A stretch of 64,000 nt of DNA. Origin: Saturnia japonica. Taxonomy: Eukaryota > Arthropoda > Insecta > Lepidoptera > Saturniidae. Of this stretch, positions 26,101 to 41,100 are shown in pieces. Numbering within the stretch: position 1 is the stretch's first letter; every line of letters begins with the position of its first letter. Below the pieces are notes generated by a model. That model was given only the letters and a program-made list of their open reading frames with translations. It did no database searches and was not told where the DNA came from. The position numbers were made by a program, and so were the translations under genes. The stretch covers positions 12,462,001 through 12,526,000 of the forward strand of contig CM065323.1 in the NCBI GenBank assembly GCA_033032175.1, given 5' to 3'.

Positions 26101-29100
26101 TAGATATCGCTACATCTGCAATTAGCCTGCAATTAGCGGGCTACTATCTTCAACTAAATTGTCACTTATCATCAGGTCTATAAAGTTATGAGAAAAGTAA
26201 ATGAAATTTAATAAAGCTAACAGCTGCCTTCCATATCAATCTGAGCCCCTGCCTAAAAAGAGTAGACTTAATAGAATATAAATAATAAATTTATTGTTGC
26301 AAATTCAATCATGTATTTATTTTTATGAACAAGAGCGGTGACAACAACGATTCGTGATATACTCTAACGTTAGGCACTAGTCCTAAATGCAGCGGTGGTA
26401 ACTGACATGACGTAGTGTCGGCGCGACGGTTCAAAGTTCTCAAAAACATAAGCTTAAACGTAAAAGCTTAAGATTAAGCTGAAACTAAGAAACTGATCCT
26501 TGGGGCTTAACTTTTTTATTACTCAATCTCAACCTATTAAAGATTTACAGTTTCTTTATCTATGAGTATCGATTATTGATAAAATATGAGCTTAAATATG
26601 TTCATTGTGGTTTAAAGAAATAAAGGAAAACAAAAAACCATCTATATCGATTGAAGGAGAGCCTAAAATTAACGTGGAATACGACGAGCCCTTCATGTTA
26701 AAATGTAAAGTTAATGCGTATCCAAAACCTACTATAACTTGGAAAGATAAAAGCACTGGAACAATTTTACTGACAAAGGTTTGTTTTATAATAAAATAAT
26801 TTTAGTTGATAAATTACTTTTGATTAATAATGGCTGTTGAATAACATGATGATCATATCAGATAATTAATTACATATAATTTAATTTACAAATTTACAAT
26901 AGTATTTTATCTGTTAATTTAAGCTCTTATCAATCTATGCGAATCAATATTTTAAGTTATATTTATTTATATATTTATCCAAATAGAAGATGATATGTTA
27001 GAAAAAGGCTATCAGAATATTTCTTTTGCAAATTATAATTTTAACAGAATGATATCCACGTGTCTCGAACTGACGTATCATCATACCTAAGGTCGCGTTT
27101 GTTTTTCATATTTTGACGATGAAAATGTAAAAAAAAACTAAAATAAAATAATATTATGTGATGACATTATTACTTTCCACTACAGGTATCAGATGTGGAG
27201 CTTCCCTATAGATACGTAGGTATATTTAATATAGAAAAAGTAAACAGCAACGGCACTTACGAATGTACAGCTAGCAACGATTACGGAGTTATAACAAAAA
27301 GTATTGAAATTGAAACAAAACGAAAAATATATTACAATGCACTTCACGTTCCCAAAGGTAAATTAATATAAAATATTAATTCGTTTAAGTTTTGTGAACA
27401 AATGGTAAATAATAATAATAGTAAATAAAACAACTAAAATTAACTTATCATATAATGGTGTTGCAATACGGATACAAAAAAAAAAAAACAAAATATTATT
27501 GTTAAATGCCGTCCAAGGTTCAAAAGGCTTAACTTAATGCACTTATAACAAAGACCACAATTACAAACGTAGTGTAGGGCGTGTATAAGATGGAAAGAAG
27601 ACTTCCGTGAAGCTGCTTGAAAGGACAGTGCGGAATGTCGGGAATCGACCACAGTTGTGAGCAAATAGAGAGAGAGAGGAAGTGAGACTAGCATGTTTAG
27701 GAATGGGTTAATACTGACTAATAATAAACCATTTCAAAAAATATTTCATAATTACTTTGCCTTATTGAATATTAATTCAATTTTATGATAAAAGAATTTG
27801 TCTTCGATTTTTTTTTTACTTTGCAAAATATTTGCATCTTTACAGATACACTAATATATTACAAATCAAAAGACACGATAACATGTATTATCGACGCGTA
27901 CCCGCCAGTGACTATAACTTGGTACAAAAATGAGGAAGAGTTGCATTCCGATGACGATATTGTAATATCCGACGATGGAGCTGAACTTGTAATACAAAAT
28001 ATGCAACCATATCAAAGAGGACTTTACAAATGTGTAGCCAAAAACGAATACAATGAAATTGTATACAATTTCGAAGTCAAAATATCTGGTGTTGGTAAGA
28101 TTATTGACCACCACTTCTGTTTACAGACGGTAGTTTATTTAATGTATTATACCTATACATAATAGAGTATATTTGATTATGACATCGTTTGTAGGATCAG
28201 TCTAGCACAACCGAAAGCCGCATTTTTAATTTTTTATCACTTTAAAAAGAAGCAGTAAAGTCAACTTTACTTTCATTTAAATAATATAATAGAGACATTT
28301 CATAGAAACGAGAAGAAAGTTTGTTCATAGAAGAAAACTTATCAGTAAAAAAAGTACTTGTCAGTTGCATTTCTGGGTTTTATTAATGTATATATGTATT
28401 TATATATATCAGCTGTTTAGTTACCATAATTATAGCTTTGTTTAATTTGAAATAAAAGGCCGTGTGTGAAATTGTGTCTTCATATTTTTTACAACCATAG
28501 ACAAAAGTCAAGAAACTTCTAATTTTGAACAATATTTTGAACTAGCTGTGCCTCTCGATTTCACCCGAGTTTTTATCCAACAAATACCGCGCCGCCAACG
28601 CGACGGACCCGTGTAGTCTGTCATAATTGATATCACTTCCCGCAAGTACAAATTATTTTAATTTTTCATTTTCTCCTGAACTATGTGTCTTAATTACATA
28701 CTATAAAAAGAAAAATTTAAATTGTCTTTATGATGAAATAACTTTATTCGTAAGGATTAATATGATAAGACTAAAAATAAAGTTCAAAATCAATTTTTAA
28801 TCTTCAACATAAAAACTCGCAAAATGCCTTATTGTGGCTTATGCTATTAAGAAATAGGCATATGTTATCGGAGACTTTTTTAGATATACTAAAGAACAAT
28901 ATTATATTTACGTATCACTAACCATTACGCCAGCGCATGCGGATAAAGTAGTTCGGGAAGACTTTCTCTTCGACTTACTTAAACAAAAATCAATATTTAA
29001 GGCTGGCTGAGAGGTTTAGCTTAGTTTCAGATAGCCTATACTATTCTTCGTGAATCTGGCTATCATATACAAAAATAATTTTTCGAATCCGACCGCTACC

Positions 29101-32100
29101 AGTTGTCCAGAGATTACCATGTTTAAACAAACAGACAAAAAAAACTCGTCCGCTTTACTAAATTATTTATAGTATCTATACACGGACTGACCTCGGAACA
29201 CGACAAACCAAAAGAAAATCATACATGTGTTTAACACTATGTGTATGATGGTCGCGATCCCTACCACCCTGCTATATTACTGTATATACACTGACTAATC
29301 TCTGAACACGATAAACCAAAAGAAAATTATAGATGGTTTTTTTCTTTCTCACTGACTATACTGTTAGCCTAAGGGGCCCTAAAGAAATAGAGCCACTTAT
29401 GGCTTTGACATCTTCACCAGGCTTGGGGGCGAACGCTTAAGGCATTCGGCTGCGAAAGCGTGAGCAACATGCGCACAAAGGTGCCAAAGTGGCCAGACGT
29501 CGGCTTGGGCTATTACCGCGATTGTGAAAAGGTCGCGAACTGACTAATTCCCTATCTGTAGATAATTCGAGCTAAACTAACGCATACATATAACATGTCC
29601 CTGTCTCCTGGGAGAAAGGAATGAACATATGTATATATATTTAGTATTCTGGAAACATGATCGAAAGTAACTATCGTAAAAAAAAGGTCCCTTATCTATG
29701 TACTTATGTGGTGTGCACTTATGTATGTAAATATTGTGTGTAATGATGTGTGTAGGTAGCTACGTGATTGCAAGTGCAGTGTCACCATCATCACGCGAGC
29801 GGCTGCATGACTCAAGGGTTCTACACCGAGGGAACGGATCTAGGCTTGAGTTGCCGTAAGAGAGGGAGGATATGACGGGTTTGCGGGAGCGAAATTAGCC
29901 GCCCGTCCCCTGCGGAGGGAACGGTGGTTACGCGGGCGTGGGCGCGAGCACGCTTTGTTTGGAGAGACGGTGGAGTAGTATTTGTTTATTTCCTCGATCT
30001 TATAAACGGGCTCGGTGAAGATATTCGCGACCGGAGTTGTTCGCGTGGGATGTTCGGTTTTGGGGTTTAAGTCGCGGCAGCTTTCACCAACAGATTCACG
30101 TGATTCGAAGCAGTGTCGAAGTACGATCGCGTAAGATATTTAATATACGATTCGACCAACGTACCAAGGGGCTTTGTTAATTTTACGTAAGAATCGGGTT
30201 TGGAGGATTTGGAATTTGTTAATGTTGATCTTTGACGTTTGTGCGAATGTAGCGCAGCTTATATGTCATGATAGGACGGACATATGTTTTGTATAATGTA
30301 AGCTTATGTCTCAGGAACATTTTGCTTAGTATCAAGGAGTGCAGTCTATGCGTATTGTAAATCACCCTTATTTTTTAAAACACGAAACACTGTTATTTCG
30401 TCTTAAAAGCATAAATATGAATTTTCATAACCCTTAATTTAGAAATAGTGGGTTCTTCATACAATCTTTCATCCTCTATTTCACCTCTTAAAGTTTTATT
30501 TTCACAACATAAGGTAAGCCAATGTCTTTCTTCAAGGTCCAATTTATCTCTATACCAAAATTCATTAAATTTGGTTTGATGCGTTCTTCGTACAGACCTT
30601 CATCGTTTATTTTAGGGCGTAAAATGCAACAGACAGGACAGACAGAGTTACTTTCGCATTTATAATATTAGTATGGATTATTCATTTCATTATGCTGTCG
30701 TTCTCTATGGTGTCAGTAAATTAACCAATAGCAGAATAACGACAACAGTTTATAATAATAAATTTTTGAAATTAATTCTCTCTCTCTCTATACTTTTCTT
30801 TGTTTCTCTTTAACTGATACTTTAGCATGGTAATAATAGCAAAAGATCGATTGTTGTGGTGTCCTTTTTGTTTTCTACAATAGGGATTTTTATATTGTTA
30901 ACACAAATCTGAAAAGTGAATAAAAGAAGGCCGATTTTTTAGAGTGATCGATTTTTTAGACCTCGATTTATTGTGAATCGATACATCAGAGTTTGATTCG
31001 AATCGATCTTTTTCGGAATTAATTGCCTAGCAGCGATGCGGCACTCGACTTGCTTGCGTGGTTATATCCAACCTAGGGTGACCACTTATTAATATGATTT
31101 ATTATATAGATGTAAGGTCAACTCATATTGGAAAGTTCCAAATTCTCTGAAACTGTACATTTTTTAACTTTATGTAAACTTACAATAACCATCATTTTAC
31201 AAACCAATTTCAAAGTTTCAGCCAATACAACTGAAGAGCAATTTTATAGCACTTTTATCGAATAAATGTTCGACGTAATTTTTTAAATTGATATAACTTT
31301 TTTATTTATGTATTTATTGAAGTAAAACCAACACTAAATGTTAAGTGAATCTTACCAAAATATATTAGTTGAAACCGTTTCCAAATCAGTTAAGCCGTTT
31401 CTGAGATTAGCGCGCACCAACGTTGGCAAACAGACAAACACAAAAATTCTAACAATCATTGTTTTGGGTCCTGCTGCGTTGATAAAGGCCCCCAATAATA
31501 GTTTATTCATATATATTCTATGTTCAGACATCAATCAGATACGCTTTTATTATATGTATAGATGTAGATATGGTGGTCGCGATCCCTACCACACCACTAT
31601 ATTATTACTGTATACACCGACTGATCTCTGAACACGATGAACCAAAAGAAACCCATAATTGGGTTTATCGCTATTTTTATGGTGGTCGGGATTCCTACCA
31701 CCCCTCTATATTATTGCATAAACACTGACTGACCTCTAAACACGACAAAGCAATAGAAAATCATAGATGGATTTATCACTCTATGTGTAGGGTATTGTAA
31801 ATCATCCCTTATTGTACCACCCTGCCGATTCATTTTTCAAAAACGCGAAACCCTTTTATTTCTTCCTAAAATACATAAATATTAATTTTCATATCCCTAA
31901 ATTGAGAAATAGTGGGTTCTTCATACAAAATTTCATCCCCTATTTGACCCCTTCGTGTTTTATCTTTGCGCCATAAGGTACCCTATGTCCGCCTCCAAGG
32001 TCCAATATATCTCTATTCATCAAAATTTGTTTAACGGGTTCTTCGTACAAACCTTCATCCCCTATTTCACCCATTAAAGTTTTATTTTCACCACATAAGG

Positions 32101-35100
32101 TAGCCAAAGTCTTTCTCCAAATTCCTACATATCTCTATATCAAAATTCATCAAAATTAGGTTCTTTATACGAACTTTCACCCCCCATTTCACCCCTTCCA
32201 ATTTTATTTCCAAAAGTAGCCTATGACCTTTCTCAACCAAAGTTCTTCAAAATTGGTTCAGCGGTCTAGGCTTGAAAATGCAAAAGACAGGACAGACAGA
32301 ATTACTTTCCCATTTATAATATTAGTAGGTATGGATTATTCAATTCATTATGCAGTCATTTACCTATTAAAATACTAACGGTAAATTATTACCCAACAGC
32401 AAAATAACGACAACAGTTTATAATAATAAATTTTTGAAATGAATTCTCTTTCCCTATATACCTGTAATAAATTCTCTCTCTATATATCTTTCTATGTTGC
32501 TCTATAATAATAATAAGTGATACTTTTGTAAGATAAAAATCACAAAAGATCGACTGTTGTGGGTCCCTTTTAATTTTCTATTTTAGGAATTGTTATATTG
32601 TTAATACAAATGCGAAAGTCAATCGAAAAAAAAAACAATTTTTGAGAGATCAATCTTTTAGACATCGATTTTTTTGGGAATTGATTCATAAGAGTTCGAT
32701 TCGAATCAATCTCTTTCGAAATGAATTGCCATCCCTAGCAGCGGCACAGCTATATTCAACTGACAAATATCCAGCATATGCTGACCCCCTTTTAATATGA
32801 TTTATCACATAGATCTGAGGTCAACTTATATTGCAAATTTGCAATTTTTAAACTCTTCAGTTTTTAACTTTATGAAAGGTATCGATCATCAACGTTTTAC
32901 AAAACATTATATAGATATAACTAAAATTTCAGGCAATTCAATCGAAGAGCTATTTTATAGCATTTTTATCAAAAAAATGTTCGACGTGATTTTTTAAATT
33001 GATATAACTTTTTTATTTATGAACTTATTAAAGTAAAAAAAACACTAAATGTTAAGTGAACCTTACCAAAATATATTAGTGAAAACCGTTTTTAAATCGG
33101 TTATGCCGTTTCTGAGATTAGCGCGCACAAAAGTTGGCAAACAGACAAACAGACAAAAATTCTAAAAATCATTGTTTTGGGTTCTCCTGCGTTGATAGAG
33201 ACCCCCAATAATAGTTTTTCTCATATATCTTCTATGTACAGACATCGATCAGTTACGTTTTTATTATATGTATAGAAGATAGATATAGATAAAGAAACAA
33301 AGCGTCTATTCACTACAATAGTTTTATACATAATATCAAAATATTCACCATTATATAACAGTAATTAAACACACTCAATTTTTTACCAGGATCTAAATTT
33401 GGAAATCACATTTCTAGGTTCGCAACATACTTTAGTATTTTTAAACTGTATTATATTTCAGAACCGCCAAAGATTGAAAAGCTTGTGCACGAAATATACG
33501 TAACTAAAGGTACAGATGTGGATATAATGTGCAGGTATTTATTTATTATTATATTGATTGGGCAAAATATTAGTATTTCATTTTATCATATGCAATATCG
33601 GAAGAGTGGCTTCTATTCAAACCTGTGAATTTATTAATATACGCTTACAAAGCCTGACTATTTTGTAAGCACCCAAAATTCCTTACAAAATCTACGATAA
33701 AACTGTCACTACAACTTAACAGAGAGCTGTTTATATTCCTGTACTATAAGTACTTATACAGTTACATAAAAGTGAATGTTGAAAATGTTCCAACGTTAAT
33801 TTCAATAAAATTAAATTTCTAGAATAACTCAAGGCATACCTGAACCTGAAATAGTTTGGTTCTATAAAAAGAGTGAAAAAAAAGAATTTGAAAAATTAAA
33901 AGATACCGGACAAAATCTTCACATTAAAAATATAAATGAACACAAAAGCGGCCTCTATAAATGTCAAGCAGTTAGTGATTTGGGCGCAGACTCTCATCAT
34001 ATAGATTTGATAGTTCAATGTAAGTAAATTCAAAGTAATCTATAATTTACATCCTGGAATACGTTAATTAAATTATATCATATTCTGATTCTGGCTTCGT
34101 GGACTAGTAAAGAATCTTTAATATGAACTTCTTTTTAAGAAGCGAGAGCACAGTAAGTGTATTTAAATGTGTAGCGATGGTGTTACAAACTGCATCAAGT
34201 CAACGAAAAGGCAAATATTCTCTGATGTTTCTGTGATTAACGCGATGAAAACCGGAAGCGATCATCTTATGGTACTACGCAAATTTAATTATAATATTAA
34301 GCTGGAAAGATCTCAACTGATGAAGTCTACGCTCCGCCCAGCACCTACTCCAAACCCCCCAGAGCTTCAAATTGAACTCCAAAACTGTTTCGAATGCCTA
34401 GGGGACTTGAATGATTGTAACCCATAGTAGAGACTGCTATATACGCCGTCATACACGAATACATACATACATTATGAATATATACGTATAACGTGTTGCA
34501 GCGATAAGCTATATTAAAATCTCCACATATTTATTAATGCACTAAACATATTATATTAAATAAACAACTCTTGTATATATATATGTACTTGTATATAAGT
34601 ACATATATGTAACTGGTTTCACGGAAATGGCTCCAACGATTTGGATGAAACTTCGTATTTAGATAATGTTTTACATTCCAAGTATACCTAGATAGGTGTT
34701 TTTTTAAGACACCCAGCTAAGCTCGGTCGCCCAGATATTATATTTTAAAGCATTACAGTTTACAACAAGGGCTTTGCAAGCCGATGGCCCAAGGGGTATA
34801 AGTTGATATATGGAGATTGGGAAAGTATGAATTGTAGATACAGTCAAAAACACACTAAACTTTACACAGGTACCGCGGGTCGTACTTCTACATAAAATAA
34901 AAAATACATTTTATCAGGAAACTCTATTTAGTTCAATCGAAATAAACTATATCATATTCCGATTCTGGCTTCATGGACAAGGAAATTGTCCATATGATGA
35001 ACTCCTTCTTAAGAACCAAGGTCACAGGATGGGGACCTGATTATGCACTGATGGTGTAACAAACTTGAGATAGATTCCATTATGTCGATGAAAAGGCAAA

Positions 35101-38100
35101 TATTCACTGATGTTTCTGTGATTATCGCGATTAAAACCAGAAGCTATCATGTTATAGTATGAGGCAGATTGAATTTTAATATTAAATTGGGAAGATCTCC
35201 ACTGATGAAGTCTACGCTCTGCTCAGCACCTATGCAACTCCTAACCCCCCGAGCTTTAAGTTGAAATTCTAAAACCATTTCGAACGCGTAGGGAGCGTGA
35301 ATTATTATAACCCATTGTAGAGAATGTCCATATGGTTGGGTCTAAGTTTTGTTTAAACCCATCGTACAAACCCATAATTTTATTTCGCTATTTCCTTTTT
35401 TGGTCTTTAAAGCCCGCTACTGACTTCAGCATATTTATGGTTATGTTATAAATTTTAGTTACATGATATAAGATGTCGGTGCATTTACCAACCACAACAT
35501 TCAACCTTTGATACTAGAGCATGCAAAAGCATTGTTGCTTCACTGAAGAAATGTTTGTGGAAAGTTTACAAGTAAATTTTGATAAATTAAAGTAACTTAA
35601 ATTTAATTTTAGATCCTCCATTAATGAAATATAAAGATGAAGTCATCACAGCTAAAGATCAAGAAGAAGTCATCCTTACTTGTGAGGTTGATGGCTTACC
35701 GACACCATCTGTAAAATGGCTCAAAAACGGCAAAGCTATTGAAATAATGTCTTTAATACATTTGTACACAAATAATTCGCTGAGGTTTGTTTTATTCTTT
35801 AAGACTTGACTTGGATCTATGGTTTTTATTACCAATAAAATAATAAAACGTATTCCTAAATATTTTTGCCAATGTAATATTATCTAAAAGCGACTGTTCC
35901 GGCCACCGGCTAAACCTACCGATGTCCGGATGGGTAAAATATTCCCAGATCAGACGCCTGGGGTTTTGAGTGCACTGTTTATGCGTGGTTGCGGATTCAC
36001 CTACCCCAGCAAGAATGTAGCAGTAAAGCCCACTCACCTGGAGGTTTTCAGCGCTGCACCGAGTCGGTAGTCACGTAGCTGGCCGGCGACTCTTTTCCAC
36101 TCGCAACTCACACCCGAAAACGTTTGTCCCGACGCTTCTCTAGTATATAATTTTTTATACCTTGTTTTATCGCAGTATTAACCTTAATAATAATTAAAGG
36201 CAGTTTTTTCTTATAACACCACGAACAAAAATGGCGGCAGCGGTAAACTCGACTACACGACGACTCGTAGTGTCTTCAAACCGCGGTGCGCGTCGCCGGG
36301 GTTCTCACGCGCACGCATACCGACGACTGGATGCGAGTCATTTGAGCGAGATCATAGCCAACCCTTACCAGGATAGGAAACCCTGACACCACGCATTATT
36401 TGGCCCAAACAGCGACCTTAGCTGAAAGTGAAATATACAAGATACAATATTAAGGAAATTGAAATGATTCAAGTCCAGATATTATACTTGTAAAATGTAC
36501 ATTAAAATTCAAGATTAACAACCAGATAATATATTTCAGGCTTAAAATGTCCCTGGAAGATGGAGGGGTTTACAGTTGCCATGCGGAGAATCATCTCGGT
36601 ACGGCAAAGAAGTCGATTCTAGTTGATATTAAGGGTGAGAAATATCCAATATTAATAATAACGGATTGGGAACCAGCAAGTTCTGATTTTTAGCTTAAAA
36701 ATGTACATGTAAATGCAAAATTATATAATCTATTCATTTTTCTTGTATCTTCCACCTATTCCTTTCTCCCTCTCCCCTCTCACCGCTGTGAAAACTCAGT
36801 CCAAGTTAAACTTTGAACGGCAAACATTATCATATTCAACGAAATACCTATCACTAACAACTGGAAATATTTCTAGAAACTTTAAATATTGCAAATTGTG
36901 AATAAAATATATAAGCTATTTTTCTGTATCACTCGTATCACTATAATATTATTTTCGGATTTTCCTATGATAATTAACCTAATGGCAAACAAGCTACAAT
37001 CAATTAAAGCTTCTATTATGTCTGATGTAACGAAACTATAATGAAAATTTATACATAAATTTAATATAAACAGGTTGACATAGAAAAGATGAGCCAATAT
37101 AAGTTAATACGAAGTCACCGTCCAATCGAGAACGAATACTAAGTTGGTTTTTGAGGTGAAACATCTATTGGCGCACCTTGACAGTAAAATCGAACCTTAT
37201 GCCGTGAGGGCAAGCGGCATGACGGTATCTCATGCCATCATGCCACCTCTGCGCCACCACACTCGACTTCCTTGCGTATGCGCGTATGCATACTAGGCAT
37301 TCTGTGCTTCTTTTTTGAGCAGTTTACTATATCTATCCGTCTATAGTATACTTGAAATTATTATTTTACTGCATATTTTTCATTGGTAATTGATTTTTAT
37401 TTATTATAATATAAATTTCAATGTTCATTAAGATTTTCCACATCTACCGGGCGTCCCATTACGGCCAAATTTTTTTATAGACTTAACATAACTTTATCTT
37501 TGTTTTGCCAATAAAAATATGTCAGAAAAGTAGTACAATGAAACAAACAACCACTCTTCTAAATTCCAGCTTATCTCGGTTTTTGTAAACTTCTATTTAG
37601 GGTTCAACGTACGGCCACTAAACAAAATGTCTAGAAATCTTTAGCTTATAAAAAAAAAAATTATACAGCGGATATTATATTATTTGCACATGCTCTGCAC
37701 AAAAAATCAAGGCAGCGGAAAATCAAAGGCATTAGTATTGTGTCTTAAATTTAAACGTCCAAGAAAAGCGCAAATTACCACGCACTCTTTGCATAATTTT
37801 GTATTATGATATAAGCAATAATTTTCTCCTATAACGTGTTTTAAGTCTAATTTGGCAAATCGTTCCCAAACAATTTTCATCGAAGTATGGGCGGGTTTGC
37901 AGGATTAAAAGTTCAAACGATACCGAAATATCCAGTAACGAGTATATTATAACGAGTATCAAGATAAATGGAATAGACAAATATTGGATTTCTGCCGTCG
38001 AGCTATTGTTCTATACCGACTGCATAATATACGCCGCAGTGTAAAACGTCTTTGCCTCATTAACGCGACCATTAGGCAAAGCTCAGATTAATTGTGAAAC

Positions 38101-41100
38101 TGTTTCTGAGTTAACCTTAAAACTATGTTTACATAATCTAAATTTAAAATTCAATAGAACAACTCGCGCTGGGCTTGGGTGTCAAAGTTTTACGGTAACC
38201 TTCATCTCGGCACGAACTTAATAGTTCTCTATGTCGTATGGGTTATATATGTCGTACCGTGATACTGTGGAATTATCTTCTAGCCAATGTGTCCTCGAGA
38301 TCTTTACGAAGTATTTACGCATGTCATTTTGACAGCGGCGACCGCCGATGGATTTTAATTTGTCGATGGTTGTCGTTGTATTTGGGTTGTAATGTGCTAC
38401 CATTATGGACAGTACCGTTAATTTGTCGAGCTACGTTATGAAAAATGAACAGTATTATCATTAGCAATCAAATAGAGCAATTGGCCCGTATAACTTTCTT
38501 GTTTAGTACGATTTATCACATCATTCACAATAAAATTATATACACAATGTTTAACAAGTTTATAATTTTTTTAATTTATAACAAAATTACATTATTAACG
38601 TATGATATAACAACGAATATGATATGAACTTTCAATGTATAAGTATGGTTTTCTGAGTTTATTTGTTTCTTTACCAAAACATTGAACATTAAAGAACTAT
38701 TTATTTTTGGGTTTAGATTATTGAAGAAAATTAGCATTAGAATTAAAATGATGATGATATTTACAGCACAAGACAAAGAACCGACTATATCGATTGAAGG
38801 AGAGCCTAAAATTATCGTGGAATATGATGAACCGTTCGTTCTGCAATGCAAAGTTAATGCGTATCCAAAACCTGTTATAAATTGGGTAGATAAAAGCACT
38901 GGAAAAATTTTACTGACAAAGGTTGGTTTTAGAAGTTTTTTTTAATTTATAAATTACTTTAGATTTATAATGGCTGTTAACAACATGATTATCATAACAG
39001 ATTATTACTTACATATAATTTTATTTACATATTTAGAATAGTATTTTATCTGTTAATTTAAGCTTATTTCGAGTTATGCGAATTAATATTTTAAGTCATA
39101 TTTATTTGTTTATCCGAATAGAAGATGTTATGTTAGAAAAAGGCTATCAGACTTTTTTTATTAAATAATTTTTTAAGAGATTTATGTCCACGAGTTTCGA
39201 ACTCAACTACCATGAAACCTAAGTTCACATTAGATTTTCGTTTTTTGACGGTGATAATGTAAAAAAACTAAAATGAAATTATATTATATGATTAAATTAT
39301 AACTTTCCACTACAGGTGTCAGATGTGGAGCTTCCCTATATATACGTAGGTATATTTAATATAGAAAAAGTAAACAGCAACGGCACTTACGAATGTACAG
39401 CTAGCAACGATTACGGAGTTATAACAAAAAGTATTGAAATTGAAACAAAACGAAAGATATATTACAATCCACTTCACGTTCCCAAAGGTAAATAAATATA
39501 AAATATTAATTCGTTTAAGTTTTGAATTACAATATCATCCTTTAGTAAATAGAATAAGAGCTGTCTTTGCAAAAAACAACTAAAATTACAATATCATATT
39601 ATGGTGTTGCAACACAGATAGAGAAAACAAAATATTATTGTTAAATACCGTCCAAGGTTCAAGGCTTAATATTTATACACTTATAACAAAGACCAAAATT
39701 ACAAACGAAGGGTAGGGCGTGTATAAGATGGAGAGAAGACTTCCGTGAAGCAGCTTGAAAACAGTGTGTAAAGTCGGGAATCGACCATAGTTGTTTGCAG
39801 AGAGAGAGAGTGATAGTATCATGTTTAGGAATGGACTAATACTGACTAATAATAAACCCTTTCATAAAAGATTTCACAATTACTTTGCCTGATTAAATAT
39901 TAAGTCAATAATATTATAGCATGATAACAGGTTTTTGTCTTTGAAATTTTCAATATTTTGCAAAATATTTGAATCTTTACAGATACAATAATAGATTATA
40001 AAGCAAAAGATACGATAACATGTAATGTTGATGCGTACCCGCCAGTGACTATAACTTGGTACAAAAATGAGGAAGAATTGCATTCCGATGACGATATTGT
40101 AATATCCGACGATGGAGCAGAACTTGTAATACCAAATATGCAACCATATCAAAGAGGACTTTACAAATGTGTAGCCAAAAACGAATACAATGAAATTGTA
40201 TACAATTTCGAAGTCAAAATATCTGGTGTTGGTAAGATTATCGACCACCACTTCCGTTTACAGACAGAAGTTTATTTAATGTATTATATACATAATGGAG
40301 TATATTTAACTATTAGCAGTGTACCCTTGGCTCCACGCGCGTTTTTAGTTACGCAGTAGTTATTTTCAACCCGTAATTTTGTTTTAACCCATATTGTTGG
40401 CAATTCGTATCCTGCCGTATCAATTGAGGAATGGCGTGTGTTTGGAATACAAATTCATTAGCCGCATCGTACGATGCCGCGATCGCTGTGATTGGCGAAT
40501 TGCACGACAAGGGCATCGTTCGGCCCGCCCCGCCCCCCTAGCTTCGTCCGACGGCTCTACTTTGTGCTTTGGCCGTAAACTCGCGTTTGTTTGTTTTGTA
40601 TGCGCTACGTCATTCCGGACTTTCGGCTAGCGCTGAGATATATGTGATTTACTGTGGTTGAAGTTTTTGCATTGTATAACTTTGAGTTGGTGTCCCAGGA
40701 GCATTTGAGGAACAGATTGCTTGCGTGATAATGTCCTGTGGGATTTCAGGCTGCACACAAACTTACACACAGTTCACTCTACATACACATAATTCACTAT
40801 CTGCAGTCCAGGTCAACGGGACTAGCTCAAGATCACCGCCCGCTCCTGACTGATTCGCGATTGATTGAATTAAGGGCCCAGTACATATTACTTTTTTACG
40901 ATTTTTAAAAGTAATATTGATAATTCTTATAGCCTATCAATGAAGTAATTACTTATACTACTTGGATACAAAATTTCATCAAAATCAGTTAAGACAAAAA
41001 ATATATAATGGCATATTCGTCATCAGTACCGTTCACATAATATGCCTAAAAGGAAATTTTGGAAAAATATTAAATATACAGACAGAACTACAGATTTATT

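Larger units (their letters stand above)
29165..31566 (+). repeat. Tandem repeat R6 unit 1, interrupted by a nested insertion
   Basis: Subunits of about 112 bases (GGTCGCGATCCCTACCACC, CTGACCTC.GAACACGAC, CCAAAAGAAAATCATA) followed by a long non-coding body (AATAGTGGGTTCTTCATAC, CAACAGTTTATAATAATAAA, GATTAGCGCGCACCAACGTT). The body resumes at about 30345 after foreign sequence at 29337-30344, because unit 2 (31567-33290) reads straight through the same point. Probably a tandemly duplicated non-autonomous retroelement. Confidence 0.65.
26618..36634 (+). repeat. Internal segmental duplication, unit 1 (Ig1-Ig4)
   Basis: Seven exons in the same order, with the same phases and almost the same lengths as unit 2 (38767-45186). 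Length pairs: 161/155, 172/172, 249/249, 73/73, 197/197, 172/172, 95/95. Homology extends into introns: for example 34740-34870 matches 43325-43460 (AAAGCATTACAG.., GCCGATGGC.CAAGGGG), and 26880-27000 matches 39000-39130. Confidence 0.85.

Noticed and set aside
27866..28114. 82-codon minus-strand ORF opposite Ig2 (and the similar one at 39880-40251)
   Set aside because: Antisense shadow of the Ig2/Ig6 exons; both exist only because the sense exons are conserved.
31338..31631. 97-codon ORF
   Set aside because: Falls across the tail of repeat R6 and the next tandem subunit; no protein similarity.
34167..34427. 86-codon ORF
   Set aside because: Part of an intronic repeat whose second copy at about 35050-35310 has stops; no domain.
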